Position numbers and translations under genes: made by a program
Notes under the pieces: generated by a model
The model's input: only the letters and a program-made list of their open reading frames with translations
What the model was told of the DNA's origin: nothing
Databases searched by the model: none
NCBI GenBank assembly: GCA_036747295.1
Contig: DAIOCN010000039.1
Coordinates: 1-18,049, forward strand
Direction: 5' to 3'
Origin: UBA4736 sp002404015
Lineage (GTDB): Bacteria; Chloroflexota; Dormibacteria; Dormibacterales; Dormibacteraceae
DNA: 18,049 nucleotides
Part shown: positions 8,566 through 15,756 of the stretch, piece after piece
Numbering within the stretch: the first letter of the stretch is position 1
Layout of the letters: each line of letters starts with the position of its first letter

Positions 8566-10059
8566 ATGTTCTCGCGAGCTACGAGGGACGGTTTCCTGGC
8601 AGGGCTGGTCGCCGGGCTGGCGATGCTGGCCGCGATGTACCTGGCGAGCGGCATCGTCGGGAACCATCCGCTGCCCGGCCTGCTCCAGCAGCCGCTCCTC
8701 CAGGCCATGCCGGGGCCGGTCTTCGGCTTCCTGATCGACAACCTGAAGCACGCCGGCAAGGTCGTGGAGGAGTTCGGGCTGATCGTCGCCATGCTGGTCG
8801 GGCTGGGCGCCCTCGGGGCCCTCTACGGGCGACTCAGCGAACGCGGCCTGCCCCACCTCGGACTGCTGGTCGGAGCCCTGGGCTGGGCCGTCGTCAGCGT
8901 CATCCTGCTGCCCCTCTCCGGGGACGGCTTCTTCGGCCTCGACGAAGGCCTGACGACGCCGCTTGTCTGGGGCCTGCTCTTCGTGATCTACGCCACGGTT
9001 CTAGAGATCGCCTTCCGCCGCAGGCAGCCGCCGGAGCCAGCGGACCCCGGGCGCCGCAGGGCCATTGCCGTCATCCCGCTCGGGATCGCGGCCGCCTCTC
9101 TGGGCGTGCTTGGACTCCGGCTCATACCGGGTTGGGCCCAGGCCATCGCGGCGCCGCCGGAGTCCGGCCTCTCGGGCGTCTCGCCGGACATAACCCCGGT
9201 CGAGAACTTCTATGTCGTATCGAAGAACTTCGCCGACCCGGTCGTCTCCAGCAAGGGCTGGACCCTGAATGTTCACGGCCTGGTCGACAACCCCCTGAAG
9301 CTCTCCTACCAGGACCTGGTCGGTCTCCCGCCAACCACCGAGATTGTCACGCTCGAATGCATAAGCAACGTCGTGGGCGGCGAGCAGATCAGCACCGGCA
9401 GCTTCACAGGCGCCTCTTTGCGCGACATCATCACGATGGCTCAGCCCCGATCGGGCGCCCGTTCCCTGAACTTCCGAGCCCGGGACGGGTACACCGAGAC
9501 CGTGCCCCTGAGCCAGGTGATGGCCAGCCCCGAGATCCTGCTGGCCTACCAGCTGGGCGGGCACCAGCTGCCCGACCTCCACGGCTTCCCAGCTCGCATC
9601 CTGATCCCCGGCCACTACGGCATGAAGGGGCCGAAGTGGCTGGACGACGTCGAGGTCGCCGCCTCGGCGGCCGGCGGTTACTGGGAGGGCCAGGGCTGGA
9701 ACCCCGACGCCGCGGTCCGCACCACGTCCCGCTTCGACCGACCCCACCAGGGGGACGTGCTCCGGCTGGGGGCGATCCAGCTGGCGGGCATCGCGTTCGC
9801 GGGCAAGCGCGGGATCTCGGCCGTTGACTGGAGCAGCGACGGCGGCCGCACGTGGCACCCGGCGGACCTGAAGCCGCCCGCCTCACCGCTCTCCTGGACG
9901 CTGTGGACCGCTTCCTGGACACCCACCGACGAGAGCGCCTACGTCCTGCTGGTTCGGGCCACCGACGGGAGCGGGCAGGCCCAGACCTCGGAAGTCACGT
10001 CCTCCTACCCGAACGGCTCAGGCGGCTTCCACAAGGTCCAGGTGAGCGTCGCGCGCTAG
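8566..10059 (+). CDS. Membrane-anchored sulfite-oxidase-fold molybdenum oxidoreductase
   Basis: A 497-aa protein. Residues 1 to about 150 contain four hydrophobic helices (around 10-30, 70-88, 97-117, 130-148), and a fifth helix (166-185) leads to the exported part. From about 205 to 375 is the oxidoreductase molybdopterin domain. Cys265 in LECISN is the expected Mo ligand, and GFPARILIPGHYGMKGPKWL (341-360) matches the family's cofactor-binding stretch. Residues about 385-497 form the Mo-cofactor oxidoreductase dimerisation domain (DWSSDGGRTWHPADL). The substrate could be sulfite or another oxo-acceptor; the family also includes MsrP-like reductases. The N-terminal membrane part has no evident heme-binding histidine pairs, so the route of electrons is not obvious. 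The start is set by the hydrophobic N-terminus and CAGTAT 8 nt upstream; earlier in-frame sequence is antisense to the zinc-ribbon gene. Confidence 0.92.
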   Translation: MFSRATRDGFLAGLVAGLAMLAAMYLASGIVGNHPLPGLLQQPLLQAMPGPVFGFLIDNLKHAGKVVEEFGLIVAMLVGLGALGALYGRLSERGLPHLGLLVGALGWAVVSVILLPLSGDGFFGLDEGLTTPLVWGLLFVIYATVLEIAFRRRQPPEPADPGRRRAIAVIPLGIAAASLGVLGLRLIPGWAQAIAAPPESGLSGVSPDITPVENFYVVSKNFADPVVSSKGWTLNVHGLVDNPLKLSYQDLVGLPPTTEIVTLECISNVVGGEQISTGSFTGASLRDIITMAQPRSGARSLNFRARDGYTETVPLSQVMASPEILLAYQLGGHQLPDLHGFPARILIPGHYGMKGPKWLDDVEVAASAAGGYWEGQGWNPDAAVRTTSRFDRPHQGDVLRLGAIQLAGIAFAGKRGISAVDWSSDGGRTWHPADLKPPASPLSWTLWTASWTPTDESAYVLLVRATDGSGQAQTSEVTSSYPNGSGGFHKVQVSVAR

Positions 10060-10066
10060 CGCCGGG

Positions 10067-11392
10067 CTACTTCATCGTCCAGGCGGCCTTGGCGGTGTCG
10101 AGGAGCATCCTCAGCCCGCCCTCCTTCCTGAACATCTTCAAGATCTTCGACTGCTTCTCCCACTTGGAGACGCCGTCCACCCGGAAGAACTCGTCGAGCG
10201 CCCGGTCGAGCAGCTGCGGGTACTTGCCGAGCAGCCGCGGGTTGTGCTCGAGAAGGGGGACGGCCCCGTCGTACTTCTTCATGTCGGCCATGATCCAACT
10301 GCTGTCGAGGCGGCTCTTGTAGTCGCGCAGGGTGCGCTCGCTGAAGTCGCCGACCTCCTTGGCGTGGATCACCACCTCACCGGCGATCCGGCCGCTCGTC
10401 ATCGCGAGGTTGGATCCCTCGCGGTGGACCGGGTTGGAGAGCATCGCCGCGTCGCCGCATACCAGGTAGCCGTTGCCGTAGAGCTTGGGGATCGCCTTGT
10501 AGCCGCCTTCCGGGATCATCTTGGCCAGGTACTCGACGGTCTCCCCGCCGGCCAGCAGCGGCTTGATGGCCGGGTGGTTCTTGAAATGCTCCATCAGGGC
10601 ATTGGGCGTTCGCCTGGCCAGCTCCTCGCGGCCGAGCCCGGGGTCGCTCATCTCGCTCAGCAAGGCGCCACCGCCGACGCTTAGGGTCTCTTTGTTCGTA
10701 TAGATGAACATGAACCCCGAGAGCCCACGGGTGGCGTCGCCGAAGCACTCGACGCTGGCGCCTTCACCGGGGTCGCAGTTGAAGCGGGACTCGATCAGCT
10801 GGGGGTCGAGGGCGATGACCTCCTTCACGGCCATCGCGACCTGGTTGCGCTTGAGCGGTTTCTTCAGTCCGGCCTTCTCCAGCAGCGCGGAGCCCAGGCC
10901 GATACCCTCGCAGACAACGACCACGTCGGCCAGTAGGTCGCCCTCGCGGCCGGTCCGGACCCCCACGACCCGGCCGTCCCGCACGATCAGCTCCTCGACC
11001 ACGGTCTCCGGGACGAGGAAGGCCCCGGCCGCCTCCGCCTGGGCCGCGAACCAGGGGTCGAACTTCGCCCGCAGGACCGAGAAGGAGTGCGGGTGCTGGC
11101 GGTTGCGGAAGTTCTTGTAGCCGAGCAGCCGGATCGCGGCGTCCGGTGTCATGAACCAGCGCTGCTCCTCGATGATGGGGCGCTCCAGCGGGGCCTGCTT
11201 CCAATCCTCGCCGACCACCTCTTCGAGGTTGTGGGTGTAGAGAATCCCGCCCATGACGTTCTTGGAGCCTGGCTTCTGGCCCTTCTCGATGAGGGCGACC
11301 TGGAGCCCGGCCTTGGCCATCGTGGCCGCGGCGGCGGTGCCGGCGGGGCCCGCTCCGACGACGATCGCGTCCAGCTTTTCCTCTTCGGCCAT
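10067..11392 (-). CDS. fixC: FixC-type electron-transfer flavoprotein:quinone oxidoreductase
   Basis: A 441-aa FAD protein of the FixC/ETF-QO family that passes electrons from electron-transfer flavoprotein to quinone. The N-terminal GAGPAG (13-18) with downstream Glu36 binds ADP-ribose. GSKNVMGGILYTHNLEEV (42-59) is the FixC signature near the flavin, and VCGDAAMLSNPVHREGSNLA (311-330) is the second FAD motif. The ETF-QO iron-sulfur part is absent, as expected for FixC, whose partner is a separate FixX ferredoxin. Neither fixX nor fixA/B is adjacent: downstream it meets the molybdoenzyme gene tail-to-tail with 7 bp between. The ATG at 11392 is chosen because similarity begins just after it and TACGAT lies 8 nt upstream; the frame stays open further, but that part is antisense to the glycosyltransferase. 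Confidence 0.92.
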   Translation of the reverse strand: MAEEEKLDAIVVGAGPAGTAAAATMAKAGLQVALIEKGQKPGSKNVMGGILYTHNLEEVVGEDWKQAPLERPIIEEQRWFMTPDAAIRLLGYKNFRNRQHPHSFSVLRAKFDPWFAAQAEAAGAFLVPETVVEELIVRDGRVVGVRTGREGDLLADVVVVCEGIGLGSALLEKAGLKKPLKRNQVAMAVKEVIALDPQLIESRFNCDPGEGASVECFGDATRGLSGFMFIYTNKETLSVGGGALLSEMSDPGLGREELARRTPNALMEHFKNHPAIKPLLAGGETVEYLAKMIPEGGYKAIPKLYGNGYLVCGDAAMLSNPVHREGSNLAMTSGRIAGEVVIHAKEVGDFSERTLRDYKSRLDSSWIMADMKKYDGAVPLLEHNPRLLGKYPQLLDRALDEFFRVDGVSKWEKQSKILKMFRKEGGLRMLLDTAKAAWTMK

Positions 11393-11396
11393 CACG

Positions 11397-11406
11397 GAGA
11401 ATCGTA
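11397..11406. promoter_or_regulatory. Overlapping divergent -10 elements between fixC and the glycosyltransferase
   Basis: In a 19-bp gap, the plus strand reads GAGAAT (11397-11402), 9 nt before the ATG at 11412. The minus strand reads TACGAT (11401-11406), 8 nt before the ATG at 11392. The two share two bases. The gap is too short for separate leaders with ribosome sites, and none is visible, so both genes are probably leaderless. Confidence 0.45.
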
Positions 11407-11411
11407 AAGCG

Positions 11412-12863
11412 ATGCAGCCTCGCGTAAGAAACCTGGCGCCCGGCCTGTTGCCAGTCGCCCTGGCGGCGGGGCTGGCCTTCTGGAGCCTGAACTTCGGGCT
11501 GCCCTTCCTGTTCCGGCCGGATGAGGACGTGATGGTGGGTCGCGCCGTGCGAATGGCCGCCGAAGGCTCGCTGGACCCGCTGTTCGCCAACTACCCGCCG
11601 CTCGTCTTCTACGTGTTCGCGGTGGCCGAGCGGCTGACCGGCCAGCTGGGCGGCGCGGTCGGCCACGATCCCAGCGGTGCCTACCTGGCCGCCCGGACCG
11701 TGACGGCGGCGGCCTCGGTGCTCACCGTAGGGCTGGTATTCGAGGCCGGCCGCCGCGCTTATGGGGCCGGCGCCGGGCTAGGAGCCGCCCTGGCCCTGGC
11801 GGTGGCGCCGCTGGCCGTCCGCCAGGCCCATTTCGCCACCACTGACGCGGTGCAGGCGGCGTTCGTGGCGGCGGCGCTGCTGGCCGGCCTCAGCGCCCGG
11901 GGCCGGCGAGGCTTCCTGCTGGCCGGCGCACTGTGTGGGCTGGCGGCGGCCTCCAAGTACACGGGCGGCGTGGCCCTGGTCTACGTTCTGGTCCTGGCCG
12001 GCCGCCGCTTCGCGCTGCCGGCCGTCGCCGGTGCGGCCTTCGCCTTCGCCCTTCCCAGCCTGGCGATGCTCCTCCACCCCGCCGCCTACGTGGGCGGCCT
12101 CGCTTTCCTGGGCGGCAACGCCTACCTCAGGTCCCACAACCTGCCGATCGGTTGGATCTACCACTCGACCGTGACGCTGCCTTTCGGCCTCGGCCTGGGC
12201 GCCTTCGCGCTGGCGCTGGCGGGGATCGCCTGGGCCGGCGTCCATCGATGGCCGGTCGACATGGCGCTGCTCGCCTTCGTGGCCGCGTACTTCGCGCTGA
12301 CGGGGGCGGGCCACGAGGACTTCTTCCGCTACATGCTGCCGCTCCTGCCGGCGCTCTGTTTGCTGGCGGGGGGGCTGCTGCGCCACGCCCCCGCCTGGGC
12401 GGCGGTCGCGTTCGGCCTGCTGCTGCTGCCCTCGCTGTACGCGTCGGTCGAGACCGACCGCCTCCTCGGCACCACCGACACCCGGGTCCTGGCCGCCAGC
12501 TGGCTGGAGGCGAACCTGCCGGTGGGAGCCGCGGTCGAGAGCCCCTACTACGGAGGCCCTTTCTACGACGCCGCCCAGATTGCGCAGAACCGGCGCTTCG
12601 TGGACGACCCGCTGGCGGCCGGCTTCCTGCAGGGGCGCTTCACCGACCGGTTCACGATCGGCCGGGAGCCGGCGGCCGCCACGCTGGCCGCCTCGGGACC
12701 GCCCTGGCAGGCGCCGGTCCCCGATCCCGCGGCGACCGTCAGCTTCAGCGCCGGCCGGCCGGGTGCGGTCTACGACCAGCTCGACTCCTTCTACGTCCCG
12801 ATCTGGGGCTTCGACCTGGTCGAGCGGCCCGGCCCCTCGATCTCGATAATCCGGCGTCAGTGA
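11412..12863 (+). CDS. GT39-like membrane glycosyltransferase (ArnT/PMT type)
   Basis: A 483-aa multi-pass GT-C protein. The first hydrophobic helix (11-30) is followed by FRPDEDVMV, with the acidic Asp37-Glu38-Asp39 motif in the first outer loop where ArnT/PMT enzymes bind the lipid-phosphate sugar donor. YPPLVFYV (61-68) follows, again as in GT39. About eight to ten more Ala/Leu-rich helices run to about residue 350, then a soluble C-terminal part (about 360-483) containing DTRVLAASWLEANLPVGAAVESP. It would transfer a sugar from a polyprenyl-phosphate donor outside the membrane; acceptor unknown. The ATG at 11412 is leaderless-like. The stop overlaps the coaE start (GTGA), so the two are probably co-translated although unrelated in function. 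Confidence 0.84.
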   Translation: MQPRVRNLAPGLLPVALAAGLAFWSLNFGLPFLFRPDEDVMVGRAVRMAAEGSLDPLFANYPPLVFYVFAVAERLTGQLGGAVGHDPSGAYLAARTVTAAASVLTVGLVFEAGRRAYGAGAGLGAALALAVAPLAVRQAHFATTDAVQAAFVAAALLAGLSARGRRGFLLAGALCGLAAASKYTGGVALVYVLVLAGRRFALPAVAGAAFAFALPSLAMLLHPAAYVGGLAFLGGNAYLRSHNLPIGWIYHSTVTLPFGLGLGAFALALAGIAWAGVHRWPVDMALLAFVAAYFALTGAGHEDFFRYMLPLLPALCLLAGGLLRHAPAWAAVAFGLLLLPSLYASVETDRLLGTTDTRVLAASWLEANLPVGAAVESPYYGGPFYDAAQIAQNRRFVDDPLAAGFLQGRFTDRFTIGREPAAATLAASGPPWQAPVPDPAATVSFSAGRPGAVYDQLDSFYVPIWGFDLVERPGPSISIIRRQ

Positions 12864-13468
12864 ACGTCATCGGGCTTACTGGCGGCGTCGGGACCGGCAA
12901 AAGCACGGTCAGCGGTTTCCTTCGCGACCTGGGCGTGACCGTGATCGACGCGGATGAGGCCACCAGGGCCGTCCAGGAGGCTGGCCAGCCCGCCTTCGAG
13001 GAGATCGTCCGCGAGTTCGGGCCGTCTGTGCTGCGCGAGGGCAGGCTAGACCGGACGCGACTCGCCGAGATCGTGTTCAGCGACCCGGAAAAGCTGGAGC
13101 GCCTCAACCGGATGGTGCACCCGCGGGTCAGGCAGTGGATGGCCGAGCGCCAGGTGGAGGCTGACGAGCGGGGCGAGCCCTGGGTCGTGTTCGACATACC
13201 CCTCCTCTACGAGACCCGGGGGGACGAGATGTTCAAGGCGGTGATCCTGGTCTACGCCGGCCCCGAGGTGGCGATCCGGCGCCTGGTCGAGCAGCGTGGC
13301 TTCAGCGAGCGCGACGCCCGCGCCCGGGTGGCCGCCCAGATGCCGATCGAGGAGAAGCGGCGACGGGCCACCTACATGATCGACAACTCGGACGGCCGGG
13401 AGGCGACTCGGGCTCAGACCGAGAGGGTCTGGGCCGAGATCACGGCTTCCAGCTCGAGCGGCCCGTAG
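12860..13468 (+). CDS. coaE: Dephospho-CoA kinase
   Basis: A 202-aa P-loop kinase for the last step of coenzyme A synthesis, phosphorylating the 3'-hydroxyl of dephospho-CoA with ATP. The Walker A motif GGVGTGKS (8-15), DADEATR (30-36), MVHPRVRQWM (85-94), FDIPLLYE (111-118) and a lid segment with RVAAQMPIEEKRRRA (156-170) are all standard, as is the IDNSDG (174-179) near the end. Length is normal. It starts with GTG at 12860, overlapping the glycosyltransferase stop by four bases. Its last 55 nt overlap the 3' end of the opposite-strand DUF952 gene, so the C-terminal tail (ITASSSSGP) is constrained by two genes. Confidence 0.96.
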   Translation: MNVIGLTGGVGTGKSTVSGFLRDLGVTVIDADEATRAVQEAGQPAFEEIVREFGPSVLREGRLDRTRLAEIVFSDPEKLERLNRMVHPRVRQWMAERQVEADERGEPWVVFDIPLLYETRGDEMFKAVILVYAGPEVAIRRLVEQRGFSERDARARVAAQMPIEEKRRRATYMIDNSDGREATRAQTERVWAEITASSSSGP

Positions 13469-13695
13469 ATGTGCGGAAAGCCGGCCTCCCAGCGGATCTC
13501 GGAGGTGACGCGTTCGGGGTCGATCTGGAGCAGGACGAGGTCGGTCCTGCCTTCGAAGTAGCGCTGGAGGACGCCGGCCAGCTGCTCCCCCGTGCAGCAG
13601 TGGATGAAGCCCTCGCCGTCCAGGCTTTCCACCTCGTACAGGCCCAGCGGCCGGGCCGCCTCCCAGGCCTTCCGACACGCGACGTGGAGGATCAA
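13414..13695 (-). CDS. DUF952 family protein
   Basis: A 93-aa cytoplasmic protein of the DUF952 family. Hallmarks are the N-terminal H-x-x-x-x-x-AWE pattern (HVACRKAWEAA), GFIHCCTGEQL (29-39), DLVLLQIDPERV (52-63), and the C-terminal FPHIYGPLELEAV (73-85). The biochemical role of the family is not established to my knowledge. It starts with TTG at 13695, overlapping the CaiB-type gene's stop as TTGA, which makes the TTG likely and suggests co-translation. Its C-terminus runs 55 nt into the end of coaE on the other strand. The conserved HIYGPL motif lies close to that overlap, supporting the reading through it. Confidence 0.85.
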   Translation of the reverse strand: MILHVACRKAWEAARPLGLYEVESLDGEGFIHCCTGEQLAGVLQRYFEGRTDLVLLQIDPERVTSEIRWEAGFPHIYGPLELEAVISAQTLSV

Positions 13696-14846
13696 ACGAC
13701 GCCCGCCGCGCGCAGCTCGCCGAGGCGAGCCCCGTCGACGCCCACCTCGCCAAGCAGCTCGGCGCTGTGCTCACCCAGGCCGGGTGCCTCGCGGCGCCGC
13801 CAGTCTGCCAGGAAGCGCACCGCGGGCGCGATCTCCAGGCCCGTCGGACGGACCTGGATCCGCTCGCGCGCGGCCATCTGGGGGTGGCGGGCCACCTCGG
13901 CCAGCTCGAGGACGGGCTCGCAGCAGAGCTCGCCGCCGCCCAGCGCCTTCTCCCAGGCGTCCCGGCTGCGCCCGGCAAAGATCGTCTCCATCTGTTCGTG
14001 GAGCGCGTCCTGCTCCTCGCCCTCGGCGTACTGGGCGGCCACCAGGTCCGGCCGGCCCAGCACCTCGCACAGGGCCTGCCAGAACTTGGGCTCCAGCGCC
14101 CCGACGCTGAAGAAACGGCCGTCCGCGGTCTCGTAGACGCGGTAGCAGGCGTAGCGCCCGGTCAGCCGGTACATGCCGCGGTCGATCCGGTGCCCCTCGG
14201 CCTGGAGCTGGGCCAGCGGAACCGCCAGCCAGCTGAGCGCCCCGTCCGTCATGGAGACGTCGAGGAAGCGCCCTTCGCCGCCCCTCGCCACGCTCAACAG
14301 CGCGCCCAGGATGGCGGTCGCCGCGCCCTGGGCGCCGGCCCCGATGTCGGCCACCTGGACCGCCAGGGGATGCGGCGCCTCGCCTCGGCGAGCGTTTAAT
14401 GAGAGGGCCCCGGCGAGGGCCATGTAATTGAGGTCGTGGCCCGCTCGGCCGGCCCAGGGGCCGGTCTGCCCGAACCCGGTGATCGCGCACATGACGAGCT
14501 TGGGATTGGCCTTCTGGAGCTCCGCCCAGCCCAGGCCGAGCCGGTCCATGACCCCCGGCCGGTTGCCCTCCAACACGACGTCCGCTCGGGCCGCCAGCTC
14601 CACGAAAAGGGAGCGCCCGGCGTCCGCCTTCAGGTTGAGGGTGAGGCTGCGCTTGTTGCGGTTGATGGCGTTGAAGAGCGAGCTCTGGCCGCTCTCCAGG
14701 AGGGGCGGATACCAGCGCATGTAGTCTCCGCCGCGGGGCTCCTCGACCTTGACCACGTCGGCTCCCATGTCGGCCAGGAGCATCGAGCAGAAGGGGCCGG
14801 GGAGCAGGCGGGTGAGATCGAGAATGCGGATACCTGCCAGAGACAT
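13692..14846 (-). CDS. CaiB/BaiF (class III) CoA-transferase family, AMACR-like
   Basis: A 384-aa family III CoA-transferase fold protein. The N-terminus GIRILDLTRLLPGPFCSMLLADMGADVVKVE is classic for the family. Class III transferases use an Asp nucleophile, while alpha-methylacyl-CoA racemases use a His/Asp pair 30 residues apart (His126/Asp156 in the M. tuberculosis enzyme). Here His137 (GHDLNYMAL) and Asp167 (QVADIGAG) show the same 30-residue spacing, favouring racemase activity on 2-methylacyl-CoA. That would suit degradation of methyl-branched chains and the methylmalonyl operon in this window. TAACGT 9 nt before the ATG at 14846 is a possible leaderless promoter. A true CoA-transferase remains possible. 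Confidence 0.93.
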   Translation of the reverse strand: MSLAGIRILDLTRLLPGPFCSMLLADMGADVVKVEEPRGGDYMRWYPPLLESGQSSLFNAINRNKRSLTLNLKADAGRSLFVELAARADVVLEGNRPGVMDRLGLGWAELQKANPKLVMCAITGFGQTGPWAGRAGHDLNYMALAGALSLNARRGEAPHPLAVQVADIGAGAQGAATAILGALLSVARGGEGRFLDVSMTDGALSWLAVPLAQLQAEGHRIDRGMYRLTGRYACYRVYETADGRFFSVGALEPKFWQALCEVLGRPDLVAAQYAEGEEQDALHEQMETIFAGRSRDAWEKALGGGELCCEPVLELAEVARHPQMAARERIQVRPTGLEIAPAVRFLADWRRREAPGLGEHSAELLGEVGVDGARLGELRAAGVV

Positions 14847-14855
14847 GGACTTGGC

Positions 14856-14864
14856 ACGTTAATT
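14856..14864. promoter_or_regulatory. Divergent -10-like sequences
   Basis: In the 31-bp gap, the minus strand has TAACGT (14856-14861), 9 nt before the CaiB-type ATG. The plus strand has TTAATT (14859-14864), 13 nt before the ATG at 14878. The elements share three bases and sit in the only AT-rich patch of the gap. Confidence 0.4.
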
Positions 14865-14877
14865 CTGGCGTGCGTTA

Positions 14878-15417
14878 ATGAAGAGAGCGCACAGGTTTCC
14901 AATGGGATCCGGCAACAGACTCGAAGAGATCACGATCAAGGTTCCCTCGCCTTTCGCGGGGGTGACCGACCTCGGATTCAGCGCGCGTTATCCCGAGCAG
15001 TCGCTCTTCGCGCCCCTGCGGGACGTGCCGCTCTGGATCGAGGGCCCCGCCGACGCGATGCGCCGCCTGGCCGGCCGGCTGCGGATGCTGGCCCTGGCCG
15101 TCAACGACGCGCATGGCTGGACCGCCCCGATCATGCTCACCGACGAGGTGGCGGTGATCGCATTCCAGGACCGCTCCGGCAGCTCCGTGCTCGCCGACGG
15201 CGCCCGCAGCTCGCTCGACTACGTGCTGAACCTGGTCCGCCCGGTGGTTTTCCCGTTCCTCCAGGACTGCGCCCAGGTCGCCCACCTTCGGCTCGCCCAG
15301 CGCATCGACATGAGCGTGCGGGACGCCGAGCGGGAGATCGCCGAGCTAAGCCTCCGCCTCGAGCAGATCGTAGTCCAGAACGGCGACGACTCACTCAACG
15401 ACGGGGGAAGAACCTAG
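14878..15417 (+). CDS. Hypothetical protein, 179 aa
   Basis: I do not recognise this protein. It is a soluble alpha/beta-looking sequence without signal peptide: an N-terminal strand-rich part (EEITIKVPSPFAGVTDLGF), a middle segment with VPLWIEGPADAMRRLAGRL and IMLTDEVAVIAFQDRSG, and a C-terminal helix, VRDAEREIAELSLRLEQIV, that could form a coiled coil. Codon use is strongly GC3-biased like its neighbours, so it is real. An ATG at 14902 is an alternative start. The end is unusual: the last seven codons and the TAG stop lie inside the left arm and loop of the hairpin that opens the 101-bp repeat, so the C-terminal NDGGRT is encoded by the repeat. Confidence 0.75.
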   Translation: MKRAHRFPMGSGNRLEEITIKVPSPFAGVTDLGFSARYPEQSLFAPLRDVPLWIEGPADAMRRLAGRLRMLALAVNDAHGWTAPIMLTDEVAVIAFQDRSGSSVLADGARSSLDYVLNLVRPVVFPFLQDCAQVAHLRLAQRIDMSVRDAEREIAELSLRLEQIVVQNGDDSLNDGGRT

Positions 15418-15498
15418 CGGTTCCTCCCCCGGACCCTACCTCCCTTTGGAGTGGGCACATCGTCGGTGGGACTGGAAGAGGGACTCAAGCGGCCCGGC
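15398..15498 (+). repeat. Direct repeat, copy 1, with hairpins
   Basis: This 101-bp segment matches 17947-18049 in the same orientation, with about seven substitutions and one 2-nt gap. It opens with a 12-bp stem (left arm 15403-15414, one A-C mismatch, loop TAGC, right arm 15419-15430). A second stem, CTCC/GGAG plus CCC/GGG, follows with a CTTT loop (about 15434-15456). The left arm and loop contain the stop codon of the preceding gene. The shared sequence stops at about 15398 on the left. On the right it continues at least to 15498, where the window end truncates the other copy. Confidence 0.85.
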
Positions 15499-15539
15499 GG
15501 AGGGCCTTTGCACCACGTCTTTTCGACGGCAGTTGGAGG
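15418..15539. other. Intergenic region carrying repeat copy 1 and two further small hairpins
   Basis: The 122-bp gap between the 179-aa gene and the 62-aa gene consists of the repeat plus a tail. In the tail, GGCCC/GGGCC (15491-15506) forms a 5-bp stem followed by TTTG, and CGTC/GACG with a TTTTC loop lies at 15516-15528. The first begins in the last bases shared with copy 2 and may be part of a longer element. No open frame with GC3 bias is present. Confidence 0.5.
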
Positions 15540-15728
15540 TTAGCGCGCTGTGGTGGCGGCGCTGGCCGTTCGGGGGGCGCTGGCGGTCGGGGGCGTCGTG
15601 GGGAGGCTCACAGGCGCCGGGCGCTGGTTGCCGAAGTACAGCGCCAGGGGCACGATCACGATGCCGATGGCGACCGTGAGGACGAAGGTCACGGCGCCCC
15701 ACTCGCGCCGGACGAAGGACCAGCTCAC
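15540..15728 (-). CDS. Small single-pass membrane protein
   Basis: A 62-aa protein of unknown function. Residues 1-9 are basic (FVRRE), 11-33 form one strong transmembrane helix (GAVTFVLTVAIGIVIVPLALYF), and the rest is a Pro/Ala/Ser/Thr-rich tail, probably outside. It starts with GTG at 15728. The minus strand TAGAAT at 15738-15743 ends 9 nt upstream, suggesting a leaderless transcript. It follows the 87-aa gene by 28 bp on the same strand. Single-helix proteins like this are hard to confirm from sequence alone. Confidence 0.6.
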   Translation of the reverse strand: MSWSFVRREWGAVTFVLTVAIGIVIVPLALYFGNQRPAPVSLPTTPPTASAPRTASAATTAR

Positions 15729-15737
15729 GAAGAAGGG

Positions 15738-15743
15738 ATTCTA
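15738..15743 (-). promoter_or_regulatory. -10 element of the 62-aa membrane protein gene
   Basis: TAGAAT on the minus strand is one base from TATAAT and ends 9 nt before the GTG at 15728. No -35 match is clear. Confidence 0.45.
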
Positions 15744-15756
15744 GAGGTCCCGCCTG

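Noticed and set aside
15398..15498. CRISPR-like repeat
   Set aside because: Only two long copies 2.5 kb apart with genes between them; no short regular spacers and no cas genes.
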